Shown: piece by piece, positions 42,305 to 52,603 of the stretch
Layout: each line of letters opens with the position of its first letter
Numbering within the stretch: the first letter of the stretch is position 1
Source of the DNA: Clostridiales bacterium
GTDB lineage: Bacteria; Bacillota; Clostridia; Christensenellales; Borkfalkiaceae
NCBI GenBank assembly: GCA_015055805.1
Contig: SVHN01000001.1
Coordinates: forward strand, 124,001-188,000
Length of the DNA stretch: 64,000 bases
Direction of reading: 5' to 3'
Position numbers and translations under genes: made by a program
The notes under the pieces: generated by a model
What the model saw: the letters and a program-made list of their open reading frames with translations, nothing else
Told to the model about the DNA's origin: nothing
Database searches by the model: none

Positions 42305-45300
42305 ATGAAACTAACGCGAAAGATTAAAGCGATAATAGTTATGGCAGTTATCGCAATAATCAGCATAACGTGTGTAGCGTGCGGCGGTGGCAGCAGCGTT
42401 GAATTTAAGTATAAAAAAGACGTTCCCACAACTGCGCTTTACGGCACAGAACTGTATTTCAAGGACTATCTGCCGAGAGAATACGGTCAAGAATATAAGC
42501 TCTACGCGACCTATCACGATAACGAAAACGATAAGGACGTTACGGAGCAATTGCACGACTCGCTTGTGTTTAAGTTTGAAAACGTAGGTGAGCATAAGTT
42601 TAAGATTGTAAGGGGCGAAGAAGATACATTGGAATGTACGGTAAATTGTATGCCCGAAGTTCCTAGGTTTATTGAAAAAGGTATTTCGTCAAAAAAACTC
42701 GGCTATAAAATTGACTTAAGCGATATGGTTTTCGAGGCTTTCGGTAGCAATCCGCTCGAAAATAAAGCCATGGTAGAGTGCGACCCGTCGTACAATATCG
42801 AGCTTACTCAGGTAGACATTTATAGCGTTGAAGTTGACGGAACGGACCAACTTAACTACGATTTTAAGAACAAGAATCAGTTAGTTCTAGACAAGGACGC
42901 GTCCTATACTTTCACCTTTAAGGCAACCACCGTTGCTGGTTCTGCAACAACGCAGGTAACTTTCAGCACGTCCGATACTACCGCGCATAGCACTACCTTA
43001 AACGGTTACGTCTTGGAAGAAGATTTAGACGATAATAAGAAAGGCTTATATTTTACTATCCCCGGTATGACCGCACCAGCCAACGGTGAATCGGTTAAAG
43101 TTAGGTTTGGTCCTACTGCTGATAAGAATATTTATTCGGCTGTTTATAACGAATATACGGGCAAGTATTTCGTTGCGGATTTTGCTCACAAAATAGCAAA
43201 GGGCAAGGAAGAAAGATTATACGTTAAAGAAACGGGTACTGATGGCAAAAACTTCTCTACCTATATCGCTAATGCGGATATAATCAAACAAGAAAACGCC
43301 GATACGCTTTCTAAAAAATCCGACGGTTACGTTCTTTTGGGCGATGATATTGAGTTCGCAACCAAGGGAATTTACGTTGACTGGACTAGTGACGATAAAA
43401 ACGTGTTTAGCGGAACGCTTGACGGAAACGGCCATACTATAAAGAACCTAGAGGGAACGCCTATCGTTAACGCAAGCGGAACTCGCACCGCAAAAGGTAC
43501 GTCACTCTTTTCTCAAATCGACGGCGCAATCATAAGAAACGTTGCTTTTGAAGACGTCGTAGGTACGTCAGGTATTATCGTTGCAAGGACTGAAGGTGAA
43601 AACCTTATTGAAAACGTAGTAATTAAAGCCAAGGGTTATACGGGCGCATACTCGTCTATAATAGGATTTCACGTTGACAGTCAGTTGTCTACAACTATTC
43701 GTAACGTAGTATATAATTCGGCAATAGATAATAGCGAACTTTCTTATAAAGGTATGATAAGTACCCACGCAGGTGGCAGTTGTATCGTTGATAACTTTAT
43801 TATAATAGGTGGTAACGACAGATTACACGCAAATAACGGACAGCATGCAACTTATATTCCTAATCACGTAAATAAGGATTATGACGAAGTAGTTAAGGAT
43901 AGAGATTATTTCCGTTATAATACGGCGGAAGAATACGCTATATCGGGTGGAAAAGAAAAAGTATCCGACTTTGTAAACGATATGCTTGACAACGTAAACC
44001 TTGTCGTTGCTCTTGACCATACAAATATTCAAAGACTTAGCGGTGCTACCAACGGTTACTATTATCTAACCGAAGATATCAATATGAATGGCGGTTCTAT
44101 AGTTTATCCTGTATACGAAAAAGTGACGTCCGCTAACGCTCAGCAATTTACTGGCGTACTAGACGGCAAAGGCTATGAGATATCTAATTTTACCGCACAG
44201 AACGGCTACTTTGGTTTGTTCCAGTGGACTGGCAATGGCGCAACTATTAAAAATCTTGATATTCACGCAACAACAAACACGACTAAGGGTGCTATAATAG
44301 GTCAAGTTAGAGGCGCAACGCTTATCCAAAACGTAAACGTTACGCTTGACGAAATGAAAGGCGCGACGCACTCAAGCGTTATATGTAGCGTATTGCAAGG
44401 TCAATTAACCTTAAAAGACGTAAACGTTTTACTCAAACTCGGTGTGGCAGGTGGAACTAATGGTATTCTCTGTGGTTCTGAGTCATCAACTGTTCCTACC
44501 ATACTTGATAACGTAACGGCGATAGATGCAAGTGGAAAACTCGCCAACGTTTGCACGACGCAAGGTTCTACTATTACGGGAACAGAAGAAAGGTATGACG
44601 TAACACCATTAGGCGTTGACGGTGAAGTGGCAGTCGACGGCGAAGATTATATTCTATATAACGGTATTAACGCAGTAGGTGAAGCAATACTTGCAGAAAC
44701 CATGAACGCCGAGGCGGAATCAATGGTTAAAGAAGAAAACTTATACGTGGAACTTTCTGCTAGCAACATATCCGATCTTCTAACTGCAACAGCAGGGTAT
44801 TATGTATTAACCGAAAACGTCGATATGAAAAACGTTGATATAAACGGCGATAAGACTATTGACAGTAACGACGTATGGGCACCTGCCGACGCAACTGTTT
44901 TCACAGGAATACTTAACGGTTGTGATCATAACATTAAAAACTTCACTCCTTGCGGAACGAACTGGATAGGCTTTTTTGCAAGAGGAAATGGTGCAATTGT
45001 TAAAAATATAAGTATAGATTTCTTGAATACTGGTACAAGAGCAGGTGTGTTTGGAAGATCGCAGGGATCTGGTGTTCACTTTGACAATGTAAATCTAACT
45101 TTTGCAACTGCAAGCAGTTACAGTGGTGTCGCTTTAGCTGGTATTGCAAGCGCACCTATTGAGGCTAAAAACTCTAAGATAATATTTTACGCAAAAACGA
45201 ACACTTCGCCGTATTTAGTTACTAATGAATCGGGTGCTGCTAACGGTCAGACGATTGTTTCCAACGTAACGGTTATTGATTTAAGCGCAAGCAACAAAGA

Positions 45301-47005
45301 TTTAGCACCAGAATTTAGTTCTCATTCTAAGCCAAACGCAATGGGACTTTACGGTACGGACAGAGAACTTGCCGTAGCAGGTGAAGACTATACTTTAGTT
45401 AGCAAAACGCCGCTTGACTTATACAAGGCGAAAGCTGATAATCAGTTAGACAAAGCAGTTCTAGATTTAATAGTTGAATTTAATCTTTTGAGTAGCATAA
45501 CAGAACTCACTGAAGAAAACTTTGCATTGTTGCAGACTGCAACGAGTAGAAACTATATCTTAAAAGAAGATATTGACATGACTAAAGTTGACTGCAACGG
45601 TTCCGCTGAAGGCTTGGGAACATGGACGCCTTCTGCAACATTTACAGGAACGTTTGACGGTAACGGCAAAAAGATAACCAACTTTACCGCTCCAAGTGGA
45701 TACGCAGGATTATTCCAGTATGTCAATGGAGCAACTATTAAAAATCTTGATCTCCACGCAAAAACCAACACGTCTAAAGGTGTTTTGATTGGTCAGGTAA
45801 AAGGCGCAACTCTTATCCAAAACGTCAACGTAGTCGTTGACAAGCTTGAATCTCCTGTTGATTCAAAGGGAAATAAGGTGTTGTATGCAAGTGCAATTTC
45901 TAGCGTATTGCAAGGCACGTTAACCTTAAAAGACGTAAACGTTCTCGTTAAAGACGTCGATAGTGCCTTGTCAGGTAATAGTGGAATTATTGCTACTGGT
46001 GAAGCTGGTACTAAATCAATGATATTAGACAACGTTACTGCAATAGACGCAAGCGGAAAACTTTCAACGGTTTGTCCGAATATTGGTGCTGTAATTAAGA
46101 GTGGCGAGCCAGACAGATACGATATCACACCTTTGGGTACAGATGGTAAAGCGGCTGTCGATGGCGAAGATTTTGTTTTGGTTAAAGACATTATTGATTT
46201 AAATCCAGAAGCGTTCTCGAGCGAATTGTTCAAGTCAGAGGTAAAAGCTATAAGAGACATGGCGTATAATGCTGCGATAAAAATTACTAAAGCAAACATT
46301 GTTGAAATGTTACAAGACGCAACAAGTGGATATTATATCTTAACCGAAGATATTGACATGACAGGTATTTCCTTTGCGCCTAGTGATGCTACAGTATTTA
46401 CTGGAACGCTTAACGGTAACGGCAAGAAGATTACAAATTTCACACCGTGTGGAGCTAACTATGTAGGATTATTTGCAAGAGGTGACGGCGCAACAATAAA
46501 GAACCTTACTATTCACTATACTAAATCGGCAACAAGGGCAGGATTATTTGGACGCGTTCAAGGTGCCGGAACTACCGTTGTAGAAAACTGTAATATTATT
46601 GTTGACGTATTAAATACTTATTATGGAACAACGATAGCCAACGCGATGTCTGCACAGTTAATTGTAAGGGATACTTTGGTTTACATCAAGGATTCATCAA
46701 GTGCAGATGTTAATAATAGTGGTGCGCTTGGTTCTAAAGAAGCTAGTACGAAGAAGATGATCGTTGATAACGTAGTCATTGTTGATGCTAAAGGAAAGTT
46801 TACAAAACTTATACCAGACGCTAATAGTACTTACGATTTAATCCCTGTTGGTGTAGGTGGAAGTAACGCTGTTAACGGTACGGATTACTTCTTGTACTCT
46901 TCTGTAGAAGCAGTAGAAACGGCAAGACAAGGTAAAACACTTCCCGATGGCTTTGAAACTCGTTTAATAGACGCAGGCGTTCTTACTGCGGCTAGCAACG
47001 GTTAA
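42305..47005 (+). CDS. Giant GLUG-like repeat lipoprotein
   Basis: This 1566-residue protein has a signal peptide and a probable lipobox ending at Cys26 (TCVAC), so it should be anchored to the membrane. Residues 30-320 contain beta-sandwich-like domains. Five modules of about 250 residues start near 330, 573, 820, 1072 and 1331. They use the same motifs as the 31-35 kb protein: 'AT.GYY.LTEDIDM', 'DGNGK.ITNF', 'GNGATIKNL', and 'TNTSKGVLIGQVKGATLIQN'. Modules 2 and 4 are especially alike, as are 3 and 5, which suggests duplication of a two-module unit. The arrangement predicts stacked beta-helices reaching out from the cell. AAAGGAGG precedes the ATG. It is encoded between the permeases and the exported TIM-barrel protein. 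It may bind glycan; no catalytic site is recognised. Confidence 0.78.
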   Translation: MKLTRKIKAIIVMAVIAIISITCVACGGGSSVEFKYKKDVPTTALYGTELYFKDYLPREYGQEYKLYATYHDNENDKDVTEQLHDSLVFKFENVGEHKFKIVRGEEDTLECTVNCMPEVPRFIEKGISSKKLGYKIDLSDMVFEAFGSNPLENKAMVECDPSYNIELTQVDIYSVEVDGTDQLNYDFKNKNQLVLDKDASYTFTFKATTVAGSATTQVTFSTSDTTAHSTTLNGYVLEEDLDDNKKGLYFTIPGMTAPANGESVKVRFGPTADKNIYSAVYNEYTGKYFVADFAHKIAKGKEERLYVKETGTDGKNFSTYIANADIIKQENADTLSKKSDGYVLLGDDIEFATKGIYVDWTSDDKNVFSGTLDGNGHTIKNLEGTPIVNASGTRTAKGTSLFSQIDGAIIRNVAFEDVVGTSGIIVARTEGENLIENVVIKAKGYTGAYSSIIGFHVDSQLSTTIRNVVYNSAIDNSELSYKGMISTHAGGSCIVDNFIIIGGNDRLHANNGQHATYIPNHVNKDYDEVVKDRDYFRYNTAEEYAISGGKEKVSDFVNDMLDNVNLVVALDHTNIQRLSGATNGYYYLTEDINMNGGSIVYPVYEKVTSANAQQFTGVLDGKGYEISNFTAQNGYFGLFQWTGNGATIKNLDIHATTNTTKGAIIGQVRGATLIQNVNVTLDEMKGATHSSVICSVLQGQLTLKDVNVLLKLGVAGGTNGILCGSESSTVPTILDNVTAIDASGKLANVCTTQGSTITGTEERYDVTPLGVDGEVAVDGEDYILYNGINAVGEAILAETMNAEAESMVKEENLYVELSASNISDLLTATAGYYVLTENVDMKNVDINGDKTIDSNDVWAPADATVFTGILNGCDHNIKNFTPCGTNWIGFFARGNGAIVKNISIDFLNTGTRAGVFGRSQGSGVHFDNVNLTFATASSYSGVALAGIASAPIEAKNSKIIFYAKTNTSPYLVTNESGAANGQTIVSNVTVIDLSASNKDLAPEFSSHSKPNAMGLYGTDRELAVAGEDYTLVSKTPLDLYKAKADNQLDKAVLDLIVEFNLLSSITELTEENFALLQTATSRNYILKEDIDMTKVDCNGSAEGLGTWTPSATFTGTFDGNGKKITNFTAPSGYAGLFQYVNGATIKNLDLHAKTNTSKGVLIGQVKGATLIQNVNVVVDKLESPVDSKGNKVLYASAISSVLQGTLTLKDVNVLVKDVDSALSGNSGIIATGEAGTKSMILDNVTAIDASGKLSTVCPNIGAVIKSGEPDRYDITPLGTDGKAAVDGEDFVLVKDIIDLNPEAFSSELFKSEVKAIRDMAYNAAIKITKANIVEMLQDATSGYYILTEDIDMTGISFAPSDATVFTGTLNGNGKKITNFTPCGANYVGLFARGDGATIKNLTIHYTKSATRAGLFGRVQGAGTTVVENCNIIVDVLNTYYGTTIANAMSAQLIVRDTLVYIKDSSSADVNNSGALGSKEASTKKMIVDNVVIVDAKGKFTKLIPDANSTYDLIPVGVGGSNAVNGTDYFLYSSVEAVETARQGKTLPDGFETRLIDAGVLTAASNG

Positions 47006-47017
47006 GGAGGAAAAACT

Positions 47018-48871
47018 ATGAAAAAATCTAATAAATTTTTAGCGTGCATACTCGGGGCAACAATGCTTGCTTCGTCGGTTCTCGGCGGCTGTTCAAATAC
47101 AGCCGATACCGAGGGCGCGCCCGATTACAGCGCAACTGAAGAAACGTTCAGAATTTGGTCTTACGGTCAGGTTATGGACGATAACTATATGAACAAGGGC
47201 GAGACTTATTACTTCTATGACGAAGACGGCAATAAGATATCCTTGCAGACCGAAGAGCGTACTAAATGGTTAAAAGATGCAAACTTTAACGTCGTATTCA
47301 TAACCCTATTTGAGGGCTCGTTCTCTAAACGTGATGCCGACGGAAATACCGATTTTTCTACTTCGGAAATGAAAGCCGTTATGGATATGTGTCATAAGTA
47401 CGGACTTAAAACTTTCTGTCATGGTCAAGAATTCTACTCGCTATCAAACCTAGACAACGGACAGAGTAGAATAAATGAAATCGAAGCAAAGAAACTTGAA
47501 GAGCAAGCAATTAAGTCTTTCAAAGCCGCTAAGGAATCAGAGTATAACCAAGTCGTTCGCGACGAGTTTACTGCAAAGTTTACCGCAGAAGCGGACGAAA
47601 AAGGGTTAACGGGCGAAGATAAAGAAAAGTATATTAGCGACAGAGTAACTTCGGAAGCGGTAGCAGCAGAAGTTGATAAGCGCATTACTGAATTAATGGG
47701 CAAAACCGTTACGGGAAATTACTTAGAGAAAACTTATAAAGGGGATAACCCCAACATTAAGGGCGGCGCACCTACCGAACTTGAGTATTATATTTGGACG
47801 ACTACTTCGTCGGCAAATATGTACTTTAAGACGATGGACGATTTTGCAAGATATTCAGCGCATTGCTTAGTGGACTTTAAGGATCACCCTGCATATATGG
47901 GTATTCGTATTTGGGACGAACCGGGATACGGCAGATTCCAAGCATGTAGCGACGTATGCGAAGCGTATAAACTTGCAGACCCCGACGGTTACGTTCAGTT
48001 AAATATGCTACCTATGAGTTCGAGCCAGTCAATACAGAACCTTTACTGTGAGAACGGTGCTAAGCTTGGCATGCAACAGTCATACGCAGAATATTTGAAA
48101 GGTTATAAAGAATATTTAGCTGATTCGCTTGACTATTATCTCTACGACGATTATCCTGTACTAGAAAGTGGTGTTTTAGGAACGTATCTTAGATGTCGTC
48201 AAATGGTATCGGAATTCTGCGCAGAGAACGGTCTTAGAAAATGTATAGTTCAGCAGTCTTATGCGGGCGATGGTTCACACAGACTTTGTGAATATGAAGA
48301 TATGTTGTGGCAAGCAAACGTAAGTATGGCGTTCGGTGTAAAAGAATTCTCATATTATACTTACTGGCCGATACACAATAGTACGGCAAATCTTCCTGAC
48401 GAAACCAAATATCCGTTAACTAGACACGGTGAAAGGAACCCCTTATGGTGGCACATAAAAGACGTCAATCAAGAGATTTTATTTAACGCAAAGGCACTCT
48501 GGAATTTTGAGTATAAAGGCGTAACTTATTACGATTCGGAAGTTCTTCCTTCGGGCAAGAGTTTCCTTGCAAACGTAGTCAAGAACGACATGGAAAAACT
48601 CACTAACGTCACCTATGAAGTTAAGAACCAACAGGGTGGATTACTCTTAGTAAGCGAACTTTACGACGAGGCAAACGATCAGTACGGCTATTACGTTGTA
48701 AACGCAGGCGATCCCTATTACGATTCGGAAATCGTAGCGACTTTAACCTTTGATAAGTATAAGAACGCTCAGATTTATCAGTCTGAAGAGATCACTAACG
48801 TTGCACTTAAAAAGAATGCTGTAACTATCGAAGTTGGTACTGGACGCGCGGCGTTCATAATGCCTTACTAA
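47018..48871 (+). CDS. Exported TIM-barrel glycosidase-like lipoprotein
   Basis: This 617-residue protein has a signal peptide ending at Cys25 (VLGGC). The core resembles the two cytosolic proteins at 51.2 and 52.6 kb: both have 'DHPA...I...DEP' (DEP near 300 here), a following 'DYYLYDDYP' segment, 'QQSYAGDG' and 'W..NVSMAFGVKEFSYYTYWP'. Unlike them it carries an extra charged helical insertion at about 151-250. A carbohydrate-active enzyme of an unassigned family is the best reading. Acidic residues in DEP and DDYP are candidate catalytic groups (inference). TAAGGAGG precedes the ATG. Confidence 0.7.
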   Translation: MKKSNKFLACILGATMLASSVLGGCSNTADTEGAPDYSATEETFRIWSYGQVMDDNYMNKGETYYFYDEDGNKISLQTEERTKWLKDANFNVVFITLFEGSFSKRDADGNTDFSTSEMKAVMDMCHKYGLKTFCHGQEFYSLSNLDNGQSRINEIEAKKLEEQAIKSFKAAKESEYNQVVRDEFTAKFTAEADEKGLTGEDKEKYISDRVTSEAVAAEVDKRITELMGKTVTGNYLEKTYKGDNPNIKGGAPTELEYYIWTTTSSANMYFKTMDDFARYSAHCLVDFKDHPAYMGIRIWDEPGYGRFQACSDVCEAYKLADPDGYVQLNMLPMSSSQSIQNLYCENGAKLGMQQSYAEYLKGYKEYLADSLDYYLYDDYPVLESGVLGTYLRCRQMVSEFCAENGLRKCIVQQSYAGDGSHRLCEYEDMLWQANVSMAFGVKEFSYYTYWPIHNSTANLPDETKYPLTRHGERNPLWWHIKDVNQEILFNAKALWNFEYKGVTYYDSEVLPSGKSFLANVVKNDMEKLTNVTYEVKNQQGGLLLVSELYDEANDQYGYYVVNAGDPYYDSEIVATLTFDKYKNAQIYQSEEITNVALKKNAVTIEVGTGRAAFIMPY

Positions 48872-48884
48872 AAAATTAAACTTG

Positions 48885-48913
48885 TTCCGTGGCGCGTAAA
48901 ACGCGCCACGGAA
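48885..48913 (+). other. Strong intercistronic hairpin
   Basis: TTCCGTGGCGCGT (48885-48897) pairs perfectly with ACGCGCCACGGAA (48901-48913) across AAA. On the + strand an A-rich run follows, so it is not a typical terminator in that direction. It may separate the exported from the cytosolic enzyme messages. Confidence 0.8.
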
Positions 48914-48945
48914 ACAAATTAAAAAAACAAAACGGAAAACTCACT

Positions 48946-51174
48946 ATGAATTTTGAACAATATTTTAAAAACGCGGCTTACGTAAGTTCGCTAGGCAACT
49001 ACTATTTTCCGTATATCAGGAAAAAATTTGATATCAATAAACAGATAAAGAGCGCGACTCTTTATTTTTCTGCGCTCGGCTTTGCGGAAATTTATCTTAA
49101 CGGAAAAAAGATAACCGAAGATAAATTTATAACACCGCATACCATGTACAATAAACAAATACCCAACGAGTTTTATATTAACCCCGGCGCGTTTGACGAA
49201 GAATATTTTAGCGACGAGTTGGGCTATTCAATCGCAGTTTCACGCTTTGACGTCACCGACTTATTAAACGACGGACTCAACGCTTTCGGCGTGATTTTGT
49301 CGGGCGGTTGGTATTATCCGCAATGCGACAAATACCTTAATTATAGAAATTTCGGCAGACCTAAAACCTGCTTTAATATACAAGTAACTTACACGGACGG
49401 CACGGAAGAAAACTTCGTTTCCGACGCAAGATGTTCGTGCTACGAAAGTTTTATAATTCGCGGCAGTATTTTTAGAGAAGAAATTGACGAACGCAAAGAA
49501 ATTCACGATTTTTCTTTAGCAGACTTTGACGATTCTAAGTGGATGAGAGTAGGAGTTTATGCACCACCGAAAGAATCAAAGTTTAACTTAAATACTTGCC
49601 CTGCGGATAAAATCGTAAAACATCTTAAACCCGAACTAGTAAAAGTTGCGGACGGCAAAAAAATCTACGCTCTTAAAGAAAATACTACGGGTTATCCTAT
49701 TATCTTAACAGATAATTCGGTAGGTGATACAATAATCGTTAAATACGGCGAAGAACTTGATGCCGACGGCAACCTTGACGAGTTTCATTGCTATACGCAA
49801 GAATCTACTTGTATTACCGACGGAAGAACAGAACACCATATCCGTTTTACTTGGTACGGTTTTCAATATTTTTCTATCGAAACTACTGGAAATCTCGACA
49901 CAGTATCTTGTGACAGCGTTGCCGTTATAAGGGCAGACATTCAGAATACTTCTGAGTTTAAGTGCAATATTGACGTCGTAAACTATCTCTACGATACTTA
50001 TATCCGCACTCAACTATTGAACTATCATTGCGGTCTTCCTTGCGACTGTCCGCAGATCGAAAAGCGTGGCTATACGGGTGACGGTCAACTCTTAATGCCC
50101 TTGGGATTAAAACTGTTCGATAGTGAAAACCTTTATAGAAAATGGCTTAACGACATATCCGACGTTCAAGATAGAAAAAGCGGATTCGTGCACAACACCG
50201 CGCCTGTATACGTTTCGTGCGCCGGCGGTCCCGGTGGTTGGAGTGCTGCTATTATTAACGCGCCCTATTACTTTTATTTGCAGTACGGCGATAAATCGGT
50301 GCTTGAACGTTTCTATCCACAAATGTTAAAGTTCGTTGAATTTATCGAAGACGAGGCGGTTGATTCGTTAGTCACTATACACAAGAGAAAAGCGCATTGT
50401 TTGGGCGACTGGAGCGGGCCTTATAAACCGTATTTGCCTGAGCCGTTTGCAAACACTTGCCTTTACGTAGACGCGCTAAGAAATCTTATTGCCGTTTCCG
50501 AAATCTTGGGCGAAAAGAAAGAAATTCAAAGACTTAACGCCTTAATTGACGAGCATAAAAAAGCAATTAACGATAAGTACTTTGACGAAAAAACAGGCAA
50601 TTACTGTGGTAACGAGCAAGGCTCTAACGCGTTTGCTTTGGATATCGGCTTGGGCGACGAAAGAACGCTTATTAACTTAAACGAGAAATACGACAAATAC
50701 GGCGGTTTTGATACGGGTATTTTCGGCACGAAAATTCTTCCTAAAATTCTCTTTGAAAAGGGATACGGCGATACCGCGTTAAAACTTTATACGTCAGAGA
50801 ACGAAGCATCGTTCAAAAAGTGGATGGACTGGGGTGAAACTACTCTAAGAGAGAGTTGGTTTAACACTAGAAGTCACAACCACCCAATGTTTGGCGCGCC
50901 CGTACTCTTCTTGTTTGAACAAATTCTCGGTATTAGACAGAAAAAAGATAGCGTTGCTTATAAGAGCGTGATTATTAATCCGCAAGTGTTAAGGGATATC
51001 ACTGACGTTTCGGGAAGCCTTTTAACACCGCAAGGCAGAATAAGTGTTTCATATGCTAAAAAGGACAAAAAGACTGAGTTTACCGTGGTTATTCCTGACG
51101 GAATAGACTGCGAGTTTAACTACGGCGGAAAAGAAGTTAAACTAAATAGCGGAAAGAACGAGTTTGTTTTATAA
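48946..51174 (+). CDS. Alpha-L-rhamnosidase-like enzyme (GH78)
   Basis: This 742-residue enzyme should release terminal alpha-L-rhamnose. The N-terminal beta domains include LYFSALGFAEIYLNGKKI. The (alpha/alpha)6 barrel has the family hallmark CDCPQIEKRGYTGDGQ near residue 366, where the usual E-R-x-G-W is E-K-R-G-Y, and a Trp/Glu-rich MDWGETTLRESWF near 625. A longer GTG start would run through the hairpin; GGA before the ATG at 48946 is modest. There is no signal peptide, so it acts in the cytosol. This is the best clue that the locus substrate contains rhamnose. Confidence 0.85.
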   Translation: MNFEQYFKNAAYVSSLGNYYFPYIRKKFDINKQIKSATLYFSALGFAEIYLNGKKITEDKFITPHTMYNKQIPNEFYINPGAFDEEYFSDELGYSIAVSRFDVTDLLNDGLNAFGVILSGGWYYPQCDKYLNYRNFGRPKTCFNIQVTYTDGTEENFVSDARCSCYESFIIRGSIFREEIDERKEIHDFSLADFDDSKWMRVGVYAPPKESKFNLNTCPADKIVKHLKPELVKVADGKKIYALKENTTGYPIILTDNSVGDTIIVKYGEELDADGNLDEFHCYTQESTCITDGRTEHHIRFTWYGFQYFSIETTGNLDTVSCDSVAVIRADIQNTSEFKCNIDVVNYLYDTYIRTQLLNYHCGLPCDCPQIEKRGYTGDGQLLMPLGLKLFDSENLYRKWLNDISDVQDRKSGFVHNTAPVYVSCAGGPGGWSAAIINAPYYFYLQYGDKSVLERFYPQMLKFVEFIEDEAVDSLVTIHKRKAHCLGDWSGPYKPYLPEPFANTCLYVDALRNLIAVSEILGEKKEIQRLNALIDEHKKAINDKYFDEKTGNYCGNEQGSNAFALDIGLGDERTLINLNEKYDKYGGFDTGIFGTKILPKILFEKGYGDTALKLYTSENEASFKKWMDWGETTLRESWFNTRSHNHPMFGAPVLFLFEQILGIRQKKDSVAYKSVIINPQVLRDITDVSGSLLTPQGRISVSYAKKDKKTEFTVVIPDGIDCEFNYGGKEVKLNSGKNEFVL

Positions 51175-51185
51175 AGGAGAACCAG

Positions 51186-52592
51186 ATGAGAAAGCACTTT
51201 GACTTTTACGGATATAATGCGCCTACTTGCGGCAATTATTATATGGATAATGAAGTTTACACCTTTGGCGAAGATTATAGAAGTGTAAAGAGATATAAAG
51301 AGTACAAAAATATAGGCTTTACGATGGCACTTTTGCAACACGATAACAGCTATAACGGCGAGAAGTGGGAAACGTCGTCGGCTAAAAAGTGCCTTGATAT
51401 CTGCTCCAAGGTCGGCTTAAAAGTAATTTTGGAAGACAAAAGGATCAAAGACCTTTCAAAAGAAGACGTGCTTATCGGCGAAAACGGCAGGTTTAAGACC
51501 GAAGAAGAGCTCTTGAAATTTATTGACGACACTACGTCAATATATAGAGATCACCCAGCGTTTTACGCTATTCAACTTCAAGACGAGCCTGCTTATAAAT
51601 ACCTTAAAAATTACGGTACGGTGTATAAAGCGGTAAAAAAGATTTTCCCAAAAATGGAAATGCAATGTAACCTATTAAATATGGTACTGCACTCGCTTAT
51701 CGCGCCCGATCCCGAAAACTTGCAATCAATGCATAAAGACTACGAAGACTACCTTAATCGTTTTGCAAAAGAGAGTGGTATCGACTATCTTATGACCGAC
51801 GAATACGCTTTTCGTGGCAATAACGTGCTTAGCGCGTGGTCAATTCCTACCTTTCAAGTACTAGCAAACGTTTGTAGGGATTTAGGGGTCGAACTTCGTC
51901 TTGTGCTACAATCTTTCTGTCAAGAAGGTATGATAGTAAATAGAGAAAACCCCGAACTCGTAGAAGGTAGTTGCCATTGGCGTAGAATTACCGAAAAGGA
52001 AATGTACTGGCAAATGAATATAGCGTTAGGCTTAGGGTGCAAGGAATTTTCGTATTTTACATATTTTACCAAGGCGAGAAAGGCTTTAAGAACACAGAGA
52101 GCGGTGAGCGACGGCATTGACGGCGGCGCGCTTGTAAACCTTGACGGAACGAGAACAAAACTTTGGTTTGCGACACAAAAAATAATCAAGGAATTTAAGG
52201 CGTTCGAACCTGTAATTATAAATTATAATTACGACAATTCTTATCTATTCTTCCCTGAAGGAACGGATAAAGATTCGTTCTCGTATACTAAAGAAGCGGT
52301 TATTTCCGATACGAGCAAACTACCCATATCGGTAACGACTACAAAATGTCCGATTTTCGTAACCGAAATGAAAAACGGCAACGCAAGAATGTATACGGTT
52401 CAAAACGCAGGCAACCCCATTGATGAAACGCTTTATAAAAAGAGAGTTCCCGAAATTGAAATTAATCTTGGTAAACTTGCTGATAAAGCAAAGTTCTACT
52501 ATAAAGGTAAGCTTATAGAAAAGCAAGTTAATGACGGCGTGGCGAAATTAAAACTCGCTAGGGGTCAAGCAATCTTTATCGAGATTAAATAA
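51186..52592 (+). CDS. Cytosolic TIM-barrel glycosidase-like protein, copy 1
   Basis: This 468-residue protein has no signal peptide. It starts HFDFYGYNAPT and has DHPAFYAIQLQDEPAYKY (DEP at 133-135), a LMTDEYAFRGN segment near 200, LVLQSFCQEG, and WQMNIALGLGCKEFSYFTYF near 285. It shares this order with the exported 617-residue lipoprotein and well over half its residues, by eye, with the next gene. A glycosidase role is inferred from fold and context. The C-terminal 90 residues form a small beta domain. AAAGGAGA precedes the ATG. Confidence 0.7.
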   Translation: MRKHFDFYGYNAPTCGNYYMDNEVYTFGEDYRSVKRYKEYKNIGFTMALLQHDNSYNGEKWETSSAKKCLDICSKVGLKVILEDKRIKDLSKEDVLIGENGRFKTEEELLKFIDDTTSIYRDHPAFYAIQLQDEPAYKYLKNYGTVYKAVKKIFPKMEMQCNLLNMVLHSLIAPDPENLQSMHKDYEDYLNRFAKESGIDYLMTDEYAFRGNNVLSAWSIPTFQVLANVCRDLGVELRLVLQSFCQEGMIVNRENPELVEGSCHWRRITEKEMYWQMNIALGLGCKEFSYFTYFTKARKALRTQRAVSDGIDGGALVNLDGTRTKLWFATQKIIKEFKAFEPVIINYNYDNSYLFFPEGTDKDSFSYTKEAVISDTSKLPISVTTTKCPIFVTEMKNGNARMYTVQNAGNPIDETLYKKRVPEIEINLGKLADKAKFYYKGKLIEKQVNDGVAKLKLARGQAIFIEIK

Positions 52593-52603
52593 GGAGAACG
52601 GCC

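Noticed and set aside
48889-48945. GTG start extending the GH78 protein by 19 residues
   Set aside because: The extension would be encoded by the hairpin and an A-rich run and gives a basic low-complexity sequence. The ATG at 48946 starts the conserved domain.
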